Source of the DNA: Sabulitectum sp964571965
Lineage (GTDB): Bacteria; Fermentibacterota; Fermentibacteria; Fermentibacterales; JCC-6
Assembly (NCBI GenBank): GCA_964571965.1
Contig: CAZNFQ010000042.1
Span: forward strand, 1 to 16,749
DNA: 16,749 nt
Direction: 5' to 3'
Shown here: positions 7,521 through 14,760 of the stretch, in pieces
How the letters are laid out: the number at the start of each line of letters is the position of its first letter
Position numbering within the stretch: the stretch's first letter is position 1
Translations under genes and position numbers: made by a program
Notes under the pieces: generated by a model
The model's database searches: none
What the model was told of the DNA's origin: nothing
Seen by the model: only the letters and a program-made list of their open reading frames with translations

Positions 7521-8739
7521 ATCGTAAGGCCTCCACCGGGCTGAGTCCCGCTGCCTTCCATGCAGGATACACACCAAAAATCAGTCCCACTGCCCATGAA
7601 AAACCAAGTGCCGCAACAGCAGACCATGGTGAGAGTATAGCGGGCACAGGTGTCAGTGCCGAAACAATGCTTATTATGCCTGTACCCAGAGCAAGACCTG
7701 TTAATCCTCCCAGAAGAGACACGGCCACTGCTTCTGAAAGAAACTGCCGTACCACATCCAGTCTGGTTGCGCCAAGAGCTCTTCTTGTTCCCACCTCTCT
7801 GGTTCTTTCTGCAACACTGACCAGTGTAATGTTCATAATGCCTATCCCTCCAACAAGAAGGGATATTGCTGCTATACCAATAGTTATTGCTCCAACTGCT
7901 GTAAGTAGCTCATTGATCGAACTGAGAGAACCCTCCTGGGTTACCGCATAGAAATTGCTGTCATCATCACTTGTGAGTCCCCTGAGGTTCCTCATCACAG
8001 AAACAGATTCCTCAAGGGCTTTTTCCAGGGTAACTCCCTCAAGAGGCATTACCGTAACAACCACTTCACTTCCCGGCCTGCTGAACAGGCTTTGGAATGT
8101 TGAGTAGGGAATACGAACATTGTTATCCATGGACACCCCGAAAGCAGAGCCAGAAGCTTCTTCTATTCCTGATATATTAAAACGGTGACCAGCTATTTTC
8201 ACCGCAGAGCCCAGGTCCGCCTCTGTAATCCCCAGCGTTTCAGCAAGATCTGCTCCGAGAACGCAAACCCTTGAACGGGCATCACTCTCTTCTTCTGTGA
8301 AATATCTTCCGTATTCAACAACTGTTCCATTCACAATCTGAGACTGATCTGAACAGCCGTAAATGGTAACATCCAGGGCGGTACTGCTTTGAAAAACAAC
8401 TGCACCGGATGCGGTTCCTTCCCACGCCACCGTGCACAGACTGTCTGTGTAAAATGCCAGGTCCTCACCGTTCTCCGCTGTTATCGAAGGCCACGATCTG
8501 CTTTTGTTCCTTCCTTCGGAATCGCTGAAATCAGGGTTTCTTCTGGTTATCTCAAAGGCATTGGAATTGAGCATTCCCTCAAACTCGTTTTGAACAAACC
8601 CCCCGATGCCCCACAAAAGCCCCACCAGAGCCACAACTGCCGTTACACCAGCTGTAACACCAAGTGACGTAAGAAATGAACGCACAGGATTGGATCTGAT
8701 TGAACTGAAGGCTGATGTGAGAACATCCAGTGATCTCAA
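7513..8739 (-). CDS. ABC transporter permease, MacB/FtsX type (first permease)
   Basis: This 408-residue permease has the same architecture as its downstream paralogue: an N-terminal helix (about residues 21-43, FLTSLGVTAGVTAVVALVGL), a periplasmic MacB-type domain (about 44-270), and a C-terminal FtsX domain with three helices carrying NITLVSVAERTREVGTRRAL. It ends in the short cytoplasmic tail GLSPVEALRYE, common in this family. The proposed start is TTG at 8739, which overlaps the ATPase stop by 4 nt (TTGA) and suggests translational coupling. No strong ribosome site is visible, but no later start keeps the family N terminus, which supports the TTG. It pairs with the separate ATPase encoded immediately upstream. 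Confidence 0.9.
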   Translation of the reverse strand: MRSLDVLTSAFSSIRSNPVRSFLTSLGVTAGVTAVVALVGLLWGIGGFVQNEFEGMLNSNAFEITRRNPDFSDSEGRNKSRSWPSITAENGEDLAFYTDSLCTVAWEGTASGAVVFQSSTALDVTIYGCSDQSQIVNGTVVEYGRYFTEEESDARSRVCVLGADLAETLGITEADLGSAVKIAGHRFNISGIEEASGSAFGVSMDNNVRIPYSTFQSLFSRPGSEVVVTVMPLEGVTLEKALEESVSVMRNLRGLTSDDDSNFYAVTQEGSLSSINELLTAVGAITIGIAAISLLVGGIGIMNITLVSVAERTREVGTRRALGATRLDVVRQFLSEAVAVSLLGGLTGLALGTGIISIVSALTPVPAILSPWSAVAALGFSWAVGLIFGVYPAWKAAGLSPVEALRYE

Positions 8740-9413
8740 TAGGTCACATCTCTTTCAATTCGCCCGTCCTTCAGCTGAATTGTCCTTGTTCCCCTTCCGG
8801 CGATTTCAGGATCATGCGTTACAAGAAGAATACTCTTCCCCTCATCGTGAACCTTCTGAAACAACTCCATTATGGAACTGCCTGTGAAGCTGTCCAGGTT
8901 CCCGGTTGGTTCATCAGCCAGAAGCAGAGCAGGCTCTGTTACCAGGGCTCTTGCAATTGCCACCCGCTGCCTTTCACCCCCCGAAAGCTGGTTGGGGCGG
9001 TGAAATGCCCTTGATCCCAGTCCAACCTTTTCAAGCATCACCATTGCCTTCTCTCTTCTCTCTAGCCTCCCCTCACCTGCGTAGATAAGAGGAAGCTCAA
9101 CATTCTGAATCGAAGTTGCTCTGGGCAGCAGATTGAATGTCTGAAAAACAAAGCCAATGAACTGATTTCTTACAGAGGCCAGATCCGAATCAGACATTTT
9201 TTCCACATCCCGGTTCATAAGGCGGTAGCTTCCGGAGGTTACCCTGTCCAGACAGCCAATTATGCTCAGAACTGTGCTTTTTCCTGAGCCGGAAGCCCCT
9301 GTAACCGTTACGAACTCCCCTCGCTCTATCTTTATATCCAATCCGGCAAGGGCTTCCACCTCGACTTCGCCCATTCGGTACACCTTCCGGAGACCTGTTC
9401 CATTAACCACCAT
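8736..9413 (-). CDS. ABC transporter ATPase, MacB/LolD type
   Basis: This 225-residue cytoplasmic ATPase is the usual length for the LolD/MacB-NBD/FtsE group. All motifs are present: Walker A GASGSGKST (39-47), Q-loop FQTFNLLP (Q91), signature LSGGERQR (143-150), Walker B LLLADEPTGNLD (E168 catalytic) and the switch His in VTHD (H200). The FNLLP and DEPTGNLD strings are typical of type 7 (mechanotransmission) transporters. It should power the two permeases encoded downstream, as a homodimer. ATG at 9413 is chosen because GGAGG lies 8 nt upstream; that ribosome site is formed by the Gly codons at the end of the adaptor gene, which overlaps this one by 11 nt. The frame is open upstream to 9542, but that part is only the adaptor tail read in another frame. 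Confidence 0.94.
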   Translation of the reverse strand: MVVNGTGLRKVYRMGEVEVEALAGLDIKIERGEFVTVTGASGSGKSTVLSIIGCLDRVTSGSYRLMNRDVEKMSDSDLASVRNQFIGFVFQTFNLLPRATSIQNVELPLIYAGEGRLERREKAMVMLEKVGLGSRAFHRPNQLSGGERQRVAIARALVTEPALLLADEPTGNLDSFTGSSIMELFQKVHDEGKSILLVTHDPEIAGRGTRTIQLKDGRIERDVTY

Positions 9414-10629
9414 GACGACCACCTCCGCCACCGCCGGGGGGTGGACCACCTGGTCCGGGATCCGTTCCGGGTAATCCCACCACAGGGAATCCACTGTCTT
9501 CTTCACTCTCAGAATCTGATTCCAATCCGAGCATATCCCCATCGTTCAGTGTTCTAAGAGCTTCAACAGGTCCGGATACCACACGATCACCTGAAGAAAT
9601 TCCCTCTACCTCTATTTCCATGATACTGCTTACACCTGTTCTCACAGGTACAGCAGAAACTGCACCCTCGTTTACCACAAGAACGCAGGATACCTGTTCA
9701 GAGGGATTCTGAGGGTCAGCTCTTTGAACAATGCTCTGTACAGGTACTATCACGCAGTTTTCAGCGCCGGATGTAACAATTTCCACAGAGGCGGACATGC
9801 CTGATCGCATGGACTCATCCACTGAGTTCAACCTCATAAGCACCTCGAACTCTGCCGCTGTCTCACCCCCTCCATCACTGATTGCACTCAGGCCCACCTG
9901 CTCCACTGTTCCCGAAAAAACAGTATCCGGAAGAGCATCAAGGATTACCTCGGCAGGCATTCCCTGACGAACAGCAACTATCTCACTCTCCACCATTGTC
10001 ACCCGCACGCGGAATGTGGACATATCCTCAATGGTCATCAGAACGGTTCCTGCATTGTTCATAGTGCCCTGAAGGGCAGTTTCTCCCTCTTCAATATTCA
10101 GAGCAGTCACAATTCCGTTTACAGGTGAATAGTAGGATGTTTTCCCCAGATTGTTGTCTGCAACTGTATACGATGAATTTGCTCTGTACAGCTCCTGGGT
10201 TCTCAACTCAACATTTTCCTGAGCAACCTGATAGTCTTCACTGCTTGTGAGATTTGCCTCAAACAGAACCCTGGTGCGCTCAAGTTCTCTCTGAGCCTGA
10301 TCAAGCGCAATAGAGGAGCTTTGAATCTGCGATGCAGCCGAATTCAGGTTTGCCCTGGCCTGGGTGGTTTCAAGGCTCAGAAGAAGCTGGCCAGCCGCCA
10401 CAGTATCTCCAACCTCAACGGGAATGCTTTCCACCAGGCCTCCAGTTTCTGCGCTTACATCAACCTTGGTAATTCCCTCGAGCGTACCGGAACCATCCGA
10501 CCGCTCTTCGAGACTTCCCAGCCTTGCCACTGTTATCTGAATACCATCCTCCACATCAGGTGAACTTCTCAGAACAGACAGCAGCAAAACAACTGCTGGA
10601 ATCACCAGCAACATCAACCATTTTTTCAT
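9403..10629 (-). CDS. efflux periplasmic adaptor, MacA/HlyD (RND-MFP) family
   Basis: This 408-residue membrane-fusion protein is anchored by an N-terminal helix (about residues 4-20). The lipoyl half (about 55-95, with GGLVESIPVEVGDTV) is followed by an alpha-hairpin coiled coil (about 95-165), the second lipoyl half (about 170-205, YYSPVNGIVTALNI), a beta-barrel (about 208-300) and a membrane-proximal domain (about 305-370). It should bridge the inner-membrane permeases and the TolC-like channel. The last 40 residues are unusual: an acidic Ser/Glu stretch, then Pro-Gly repeats, six glycines in a row and RHGG, likely disordered. The ATG at 10629 has GGAG 7 nt upstream, and its first bases overlap the preceding stop (ATGA). 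Confidence 0.92.
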   Translation of the reverse strand: MKKWLMLLVIPAVVLLLSVLRSSPDVEDGIQITVARLGSLEERSDGSGTLEGITKVDVSAETGGLVESIPVEVGDTVAAGQLLLSLETTQARANLNSAASQIQSSSIALDQAQRELERTRVLFEANLTSSEDYQVAQENVELRTQELYRANSSYTVADNNLGKTSYYSPVNGIVTALNIEEGETALQGTMNNAGTVLMTIEDMSTFRVRVTMVESEIVAVRQGMPAEVILDALPDTVFSGTVEQVGLSAISDGGGETAAEFEVLMRLNSVDESMRSGMSASVEIVTSGAENCVIVPVQSIVQRADPQNPSEQVSCVLVVNEGAVSAVPVRTGVSSIMEIEVEGISSGDRVVSGPVEALRTLNDGDMLGLESDSESEEDSGFPVVGLPGTDPGPGGPPPGGGGGGRHGG

Positions 10630-11897
10630 TTTTCATCTCCAGATCTTACATCCAGACCCCTGAGAACACAGTAATCCACCTCTGCCTCAAGGCAATCGAT
10701 CCCTGTTGCGACAAGCTGGTACTCTGCATCGGTGCAGTTGTTCTGTGCTTCAAGCAATTCATCCAGCTCCAGATTTCCCAGATGGTATCCGGATTCTGCT
10801 ATCTCAAGCATTCTGGATCTGTATTCATAATTCAGTTCAGCCAGTTTCAAGGTCTCCGCTGACACCTGAAGTTCCCTGATAGTGTTCTGCAGTTCGGCTT
10901 CAATACTGCTTTGCTGCATGGACAGCGAGGCCCCGGTGTTTAGAACGGACGCTCTGGCAGATGTGACCCGGCTGCTGGTTAACCATCCATCAAAGACAGG
11001 TACGGAAACTGAGATTCCGGCACTGAAAGAACCGCTACCATCAATGCTCCCCGGGTCTTCACCTGAGCCACTCCAGTTATAGGAACCGTTGGCGGAGATA
11101 GAAGGCAGACGTCTTCTTGAAGCGGCTGACACCTCCGTTTCCGCCCTCTGCAGAGAAAGCTCCGCAGAGATCAGTGAGGGATTACGGTCAATGGATGTGT
11201 CCATTGCTTCAATATCCTCGCTGTTCAGGGGCTGCGGGATGTTTTCTGTACTCACGGTAAAACGCTCTCCACCGGTCAATCCCGCTGTGCAGTTAAGAAG
11301 CTCAAGGGCATTCTCATATTCAGCCTGTTTATTAATAACGGCAATTCCTGCTTCAGTATTCTGAACCTGTGCTTCTAAAAGCTCAGTAACTGTTATGCTT
11401 CCAAGATCGTAAAGCATCTCGGTTCTCTGAAGCACAACAAGGCTTTTTTCAAGAGCCCCTTCCGCAACTGCAAGGTTTGATCTGCCTTCCACGGCGCGGT
11501 AATAACCCAGGGCAACAGACTGCTGCAGGTCAAGAACGGCGGCTCTTGTCTCAAGAGCAGCAATTTCTCTGCCTGATGAGGCAGATCGCAGCGCCAGCCA
11601 GTCTGAACCTCCCGATGACAGAAGACTGGCAGACAATGAAATGCCCCCGGAAATGGATAACCCTGGTGATTCAAAGCTTCCAGAGTTCTGCCCGGTCCAT
11701 GTTCGTCCGGTGTTTCCACTTATGGAAACTGAAGGAAGAAGGGAAGATCTTGCAGCTGAATATGAAGCATCTGCCTGCTGCTCCGCCGATGAGGCTATCA
11801 CCATTTCAGGGGAGTTCTCTCCAGCCAGAGCGATCCATTCTTCCAGATTTAGCTCAACTGTTTCAGAACCCAGCAGAAGAAAAAGCATTGAAATCAT
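10626..11897 (-). CDS. TolC-family outer-membrane efflux protein
   Basis: This roughly 423-residue outer-membrane efflux factor has the two-repeat TolC layout. Each half has long coiled-coil helices separated by a beta-strand pair: first half with strands near SISGNTGRTWTG, second half with ISANGSYNWSGSG and GISVSVPVFDG. The mature part opens with LNLEEWIALAGENSPEM, the usual TolC-family beginning, and each repeat has an L-x-L-LEAQ motif (TVTELLEAQ, ELDELLEAQ). Three such proteins would form the channel through the outer membrane. ATG at 11897 is chosen because AGGA lies 6 nt upstream and a short signal peptide (MLFLLLG) follows at once; its charged n-region is weak. The frame is open to a TTG at 11972, which has no ribosome site and falls within the putative promoter. 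It is the first gene of the efflux operon. Several cysteines near the C terminus are unusual for the family. Confidence 0.9.
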   Translation of the reverse strand: MISMLFLLLGSETVELNLEEWIALAGENSPEMVIASSAEQQADASYSAARSSLLPSVSISGNTGRTWTGQNSGSFESPGLSISGGISLSASLLSSGGSDWLALRSASSGREIAALETRAAVLDLQQSVALGYYRAVEGRSNLAVAEGALEKSLVVLQRTEMLYDLGSITVTELLEAQVQNTEAGIAVINKQAEYENALELLNCTAGLTGGERFTVSTENIPQPLNSEDIEAMDTSIDRNPSLISAELSLQRAETEVSAASRRRLPSISANGSYNWSGSGEDPGSIDGSGSFSAGISVSVPVFDGWLTSSRVTSARASVLNTGASLSMQQSSIEAELQNTIRELQVSAETLKLAELNYEYRSRMLEIAESGYHLGNLELDELLEAQNNCTDAEYQLVATGIDCLEAEVDYCVLRGLDVRSGDEK

Positions 11898-11969
11898 TCG
11901 CAATCCTGTCGGGTTAGTGGCTTCTGTTCTCGCGGCAGTATTGCAGGTGATTGTTTCATTTCTGACTCT

Positions 11970-11990
11970 CAATTGTAACAGAACATTACA
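11970..11990 (-). promoter_or_regulatory. putative promoter/operator of the efflux operon (mirror copy A)
   Basis: Read on the minus strand this is TGTAATGTTCTGTTACAATT followed by G. It holds an extended -10-like TGTTACAAT (TACAAT at 11977-11972), which would give a leader of about 70 nt before the ATG at 11897. No good -35 is seen. Its 14-bp core TTCTGTTACAATTG is identical to copy B at 12098-12111 in opposite orientation. The two TGTWAYR half-units, 10 bp apart, also resemble the tandem half-sites bound by OmpR/PhoB-type regulators. Confidence 0.45.
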
Positions 11991-12013
11991 GGAGCCATGT
12001 TATCAGGCCGTTC

Positions 12014-12044
12014 AAGGCGCTGATGCTATCACATGAAGCGCTTT
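12014..12044. repeat. imperfect inverted repeat in divergent promoter region
   Basis: AAGGCGCT at 12014-12021 can pair with AGCGCTTT at 12037-12044 (8 bp including one G-U) around 15 nt. It lies between the two mirrored promoter-like elements, roughly midway between the divergent genes. It could be a central operator or chance. Confidence 0.25.
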
Positions 12045-12090
12045 CTCCATACCGTTCATATCCTTCTCATAGGGCTTCTTGGGCTTTTGC

Positions 12091-12111
12091 TGTTACATTC
12101 TGTTACAATTG
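12091..12111 (+). promoter_or_regulatory. putative promoter/operator of the CotH-like gene (mirror copy B)
   Basis: TGTTACATTCTGTTACAATT followed by G contains a 7-bp direct repeat, TGTTACA, with a 10-bp period. The second repeat doubles as an extended -10-like TGTTACAAT (TACAAT at 12104-12109). The start codon at 12190 is about 80 nt downstream. The core TTCTGTTACAATTG is exactly the mirror image of copy A, which faces the efflux operon at almost the same distance. Confidence 0.45.
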
Positions 12112-12189
12112 CGTAATCATCCATTTGCTCCCGTTCTGAATAAATACTCTGGTGGTTTGAAGTCGGCTAAACAAAACGGGAGGTATCGA

Positions 12190-14172
12190 ATGAAAACTGT
12201 TACCGGAGTTGTGCTTCTGTGTCTGCTGCCTGGAATTGCGCTTGGAGCCCTTGTTCCTGAGGATCATCCGCTGTTTGCTTCCGGTGAAGTACAGGAGATA
12301 CACTTAACTTTCAGTGATCCTGATTTCTGGAACACTCTGGAATCCAATTACGCCTCGGAAACCTATCTCACTGCGGAATTTCAGTGGGATGATTACAGTT
12401 TTGCATCCGTTGGCGTAAGGTTCAAGGGCGGATCCAGTTACACATCAAACCCAACAATGAAGAGATCATTCAAGATCGATTTTGATACTTTCGTAGATGA
12501 TCAGAATGTATCAGGCATATACAAGATCAATCTGAACTGCAACTTCAATGATCCTTCCTATGTGCGTGAAGCAGCAGCTTATGAAATCGCCTGGGCTGCA
12601 GGTGTGCCATGTCCGCGAACCTCCTTTGCCGCTCTCTACATCAATGATACCTACTGGGGCCTTTACACAATGGTGGAGCAGTTCGACAAACACTTCATTG
12701 ATGAGAGATTCGGTGAAGGCGAAGACGGCAACCTCTGGAAGGGTGATGACCACGGGTCACTTGAATTTCTGGGTTGGGATGAGTCTTCCTATTACGGAAA
12801 CTACGAGCTGAAAACAAATGAAAGCACCAATGACTGGTCTTCACTGGTGGAACTCTGCTGGTATCTGAACAATACGGGAGTTTCACAAATGCCGGATACG
12901 CTTTCCAAGGTAATGGACGTAAACACGGCACTGGCTCTAATGGCTGTGGATAACCTCGTGGTGAATCTGGACAGCTACGCCGGCAGGTGCGTGAACTACT
13001 ACCTTTACCACGCAGACAGGGATGACAGGTTCGTCTTCGGCGAGTGGGACATGAATGAGTCTTGGGGTGTTTACAACTCCTGGGGTTACAGCATCAGCGC
13101 ACTGTCTTCCCTTGATCTTTACTGGACCAATCCCAGCTCCGGTGAGGAAAGAGGGCTTACAGATGCCCTGTGGAGCGTGGATCAGTACCAGGACATCTAC
13201 GAGGGGCATTTCCTGAAACTGCTTGCCACGCAGGCTAATCCATCGGTTCTAGTACCCCGGATGGAAGAAATGAGAGATCTGATTCGTGACTGGGTTTACA
13301 TGGAAGAAGCTCCAAGAAGACTCTTTACCGCATCACAGTTCGATAACGCAATGGATACGAATATATCCATCGGCCCGGGAAGATATGTTCCAGCCCTTGG
13401 AACATTCGTAGAAGACAGGTACGATTATCTCACCTCTGTGCTGGGCACCTGGGATCCGGTTGAAGACCTGATCCTGAATGAGCTGATGGCGGGAAATGAC
13501 ACAACCATAGCAGATCCATACGGTGAGTTTGATGACTGGCTGGAGCTAACCAACACCGGAACTTCTGCCATTTCTCTCTCCGGCTGGTTCCTCACTGACG
13601 ATATCGCCTTCCCGGAAAAATTCGCATTCCCCGACACTCTTATACAGCCTGGTGAGTACATGATAGTGTGGGCAGATGACGATCCCAGTCAGGGTTCGCT
13701 GCATGCCGAGTTCAAGCTCAGCGGTGACGGCGAAGAGCTTTATCTCCTTCAGGGATCAGTGATAGTCGACTGGATATCCTTCCCTGAGATCGAAGATGAT
13801 GTTTCCTGGGGAAGGTGGCCCGATCTGGGTGAAACCTGGGCATTCCAGGCATATCCCACACCGGGAGCACCAAACACCGACGAGGAGCCCCAGGGAGTTG
13901 AGATAGACCCTTCCACAAGTTACCTGGGAATAGTATGCGCCAATCCCATCCGTGAAGCATCGTCCACTGTTAACATCACAGGTGCTTCAGGAGCGGCAAT
14001 GTTTTCAGTGTACGACATGACAGGCCGGCTTGTTGCAACTCCGTTCCAGGGAGAGCTCTCCAGCCAGCAGAGCATAAACTTCGACACCTCTTCCCTCTCC
14101 TCGGGAGTTTACATCCTGCGGCTTACGCAGAACAGCAACGCGGTTACTGAAATGGTCACCGTGCTGAAGTAA
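12190..14172 (+). CDS. secreted CotH-kinase-like protein with lamin-tail and T9SS sorting domains
   Basis: This 660-residue exported protein has a signal peptide at 1-20 (VVLLCLLPGIALGA). Residues about 35-410 are a CotH-like, atypical protein-kinase-related region: FKGGSSY (78-84), the lysines of MKRSFKIDF (K91, K95), WGLYTMVEQFDKHF, then NLDSYAGRCVNYYLYH (D261) and FGEWDMNESWG (D287). The aspartates sit where CotH kinases hold metal and ATP, but the second Asp usual in W-D-x-D is Asn here (N289). Residues about 427-562 are a lamin-tail domain (LILNELMAGND, DDWLELTNTG, LSGWFLTDD). Residues about 580-660 are a T9SS type A sorting domain (SVYDMTGRLV, LSSGVYILRL), implying export across the outer membrane. 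CotH proteins phosphorylate secreted or spore-coat proteins; the target here is unknown. GGGAGG lies 6 nt before the ATG at 12190; the frame upstream to 12079 runs through the promoter and is rejected. Confidence 0.9.
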   Translation: MKTVTGVVLLCLLPGIALGALVPEDHPLFASGEVQEIHLTFSDPDFWNTLESNYASETYLTAEFQWDDYSFASVGVRFKGGSSYTSNPTMKRSFKIDFDTFVDDQNVSGIYKINLNCNFNDPSYVREAAAYEIAWAAGVPCPRTSFAALYINDTYWGLYTMVEQFDKHFIDERFGEGEDGNLWKGDDHGSLEFLGWDESSYYGNYELKTNESTNDWSSLVELCWYLNNTGVSQMPDTLSKVMDVNTALALMAVDNLVVNLDSYAGRCVNYYLYHADRDDRFVFGEWDMNESWGVYNSWGYSISALSSLDLYWTNPSSGEERGLTDALWSVDQYQDIYEGHFLKLLATQANPSVLVPRMEEMRDLIRDWVYMEEAPRRLFTASQFDNAMDTNISIGPGRYVPALGTFVEDRYDYLTSVLGTWDPVEDLILNELMAGNDTTIADPYGEFDDWLELTNTGTSAISLSGWFLTDDIAFPEKFAFPDTLIQPGEYMIVWADDDPSQGSLHAEFKLSGDGEELYLLQGSVIVDWISFPEIEDDVSWGRWPDLGETWAFQAYPTPGAPNTDEEPQGVEIDPSTSYLGIVCANPIREASSTVNITGASGAAMFSVYDMTGRLVATPFQGELSSQQSINFDTSSLSSGVYILRLTQNSNAVTEMVTVLK

Positions 14173-14208
14173 CTGCCTGTTACCAGGATGAACGTTATTG
14201 CCTGACAT

Positions 14209-14238
14209 ATGCCGGTGCAGTACTCCCTGCACCGGCAT
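14209..14238 (+). terminator. strong hairpin, likely terminator of the CotH-like gene
   Basis: ATGCCGGTGCAG at 14209-14220 pairs perfectly with CTGCACCGGCAT at 14227-14238 around a 6-nt loop, 36 nt after the stop codon. The following TTTCTGT is a poor T-tract, so termination may be inefficient or Rho-assisted. The first arm recurs at 16168. Confidence 0.6.
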
Positions 14239-14417
14239 TTCTGTAAAGCTGGAACATCGCAGGCCTTCCGGAGGGGTTCAGAAGCCCTTGTGAGCACTAT
14301 AAGTATCCCCTCCTCCGGCGTTTCTGTACGTACCCGCGATCACCATCAGGCAGAAAGTTTCAAGGTGCGTCAAGTCCAAAAGAGGTCTGGCTGCTCTCCG
14401 AACCGGCCCATGAATCC

Positions 14418-14469
14418 TTCACATGTGGAATACCGAAGGGGTCAGGTTCGTTGAAATATCTCATGTGAA
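14418..14469. repeat. nested inverted repeat around GGGGTCAGG
   Basis: TTCACATG at 14418-14425 is mirrored exactly by CATGTGAA at 14462-14469. Inside it, CGAA (14434-14437) and TTCG (14447-14450) flank GGGGTCAGG. GGGGTCAGG-type strings are common at palindromic ends of REP-associated transposase (RAYT/IS200-like) elements, but no transposase is present here, so that link is only a suggestion. Confidence 0.3.
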
Positions 14470-14583
14470 ATGCGCATGGATAAGATCATTGAAGGATGAG
14501 CCCACGGGACCGATCTAAGGTTCCGTTCATCGAGAACGAAGTCTATGGAGATAACCGGATAAATGGCGTTTCGCCGGTCTTCG

Positions 14584-14694
14584 TCAGCCTGACCCTGATA
14601 GTAGCGTCGCCGTTGATCCTCCAGATACCGGTATACCGCAGGCCACGAGCAGTGCCACCGAAACCATTGAAAAGGCAGTACTGCGGATCCTCAT
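14584..14694 (-). CDS. very short lipoprotein-like frame, possibly a decayed gene
   Basis: This 36-codon frame starts at ATG 14694 and codes for a textbook lipoprotein signal: MRIRST, a hydrophobic core AFSMVSVALLVA, and the lipobox L-V-A-C with C19, followed by GIPVSGGST and a stop. The ribosome site is poor (ACCGGGAA directly before the ATG). A mature chain of only about 18 residues makes this either a toxin-release-type small lipoprotein, the head of a frameshifted gene, or chance. Neither other frame continues it with a recognisable domain. Confidence 0.2.
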   Translation of the reverse strand: MRIRSTAFSMVSVALLVACGIPVSGGSTATLLSGSG

Positions 14695-14760
14695 TTCCCG
14701 GTGAACCCCGTGGAGCCTCTGCGGTGTAGAATTGACGTCTCTCCCTTACTCAGGAAGGGT

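Larger units (their letters stand above)
14173..14760. other. 588-bp convergent intergenic region without a confident gene
   Basis: This stretch separates the convergent CotH-like and flavodiiron genes. It holds the 12-bp-stem hairpin at 14209-14238; a second inverted repeat, CCGGAGGGG at 14268-14276 against CCCCTCCTCCGG at 14307-14318; a nested repeat with arms 14418-14425/14462-14469; a 10-bp palindrome ATACCGGTAT near 14625-14640; and a short lipoprotein-like frame on the minus strand at 14584-14694. A minus-strand frame without any start codon runs about 65 codons across roughly 14570-14745 and looks mildly protein-like. The region could be a decayed gene, a structured RNA or plain spacer; I cannot tell which. 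Confidence 0.5.

Noticed and set aside
9414..9542. 43-residue N-terminal extension of the ABC ATPase
   Set aside because: It lies wholly inside the adaptor gene in another frame. GGAGG precedes the ATG at 9413, and the resulting length matches LolD-type ATPases.
11898..11972. Upstream extension of the TolC-like protein to TTG 11972
   Set aside because: It has no ribosome site, would put 25 polar residues before the signal peptide, and starts inside the mirrored promoter-like element.
12079..12189. 37-codon upstream extension of the CotH-like protein
   Set aside because: It would place translation across the putative promoter element and ahead of a clean signal peptide. GGGAGG with ideal spacing marks the ATG at 12190.
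14330..14460. Possible tRNA (GGTTCG resembling a T-loop)
   Set aside because: No acceptor stem, D-arm or anticodon stem can be folded around it on either strand.
14570..14745. About 65-codon minus-strand frame with a protein-like look (QYCLFNGFGG, RVRLTKTGE)
   Set aside because: It is bounded by a TGA upstream with no ATG, GTG or TTG in the frame and matches no family I know. Kept only as a possible remnant in the intergenic note.
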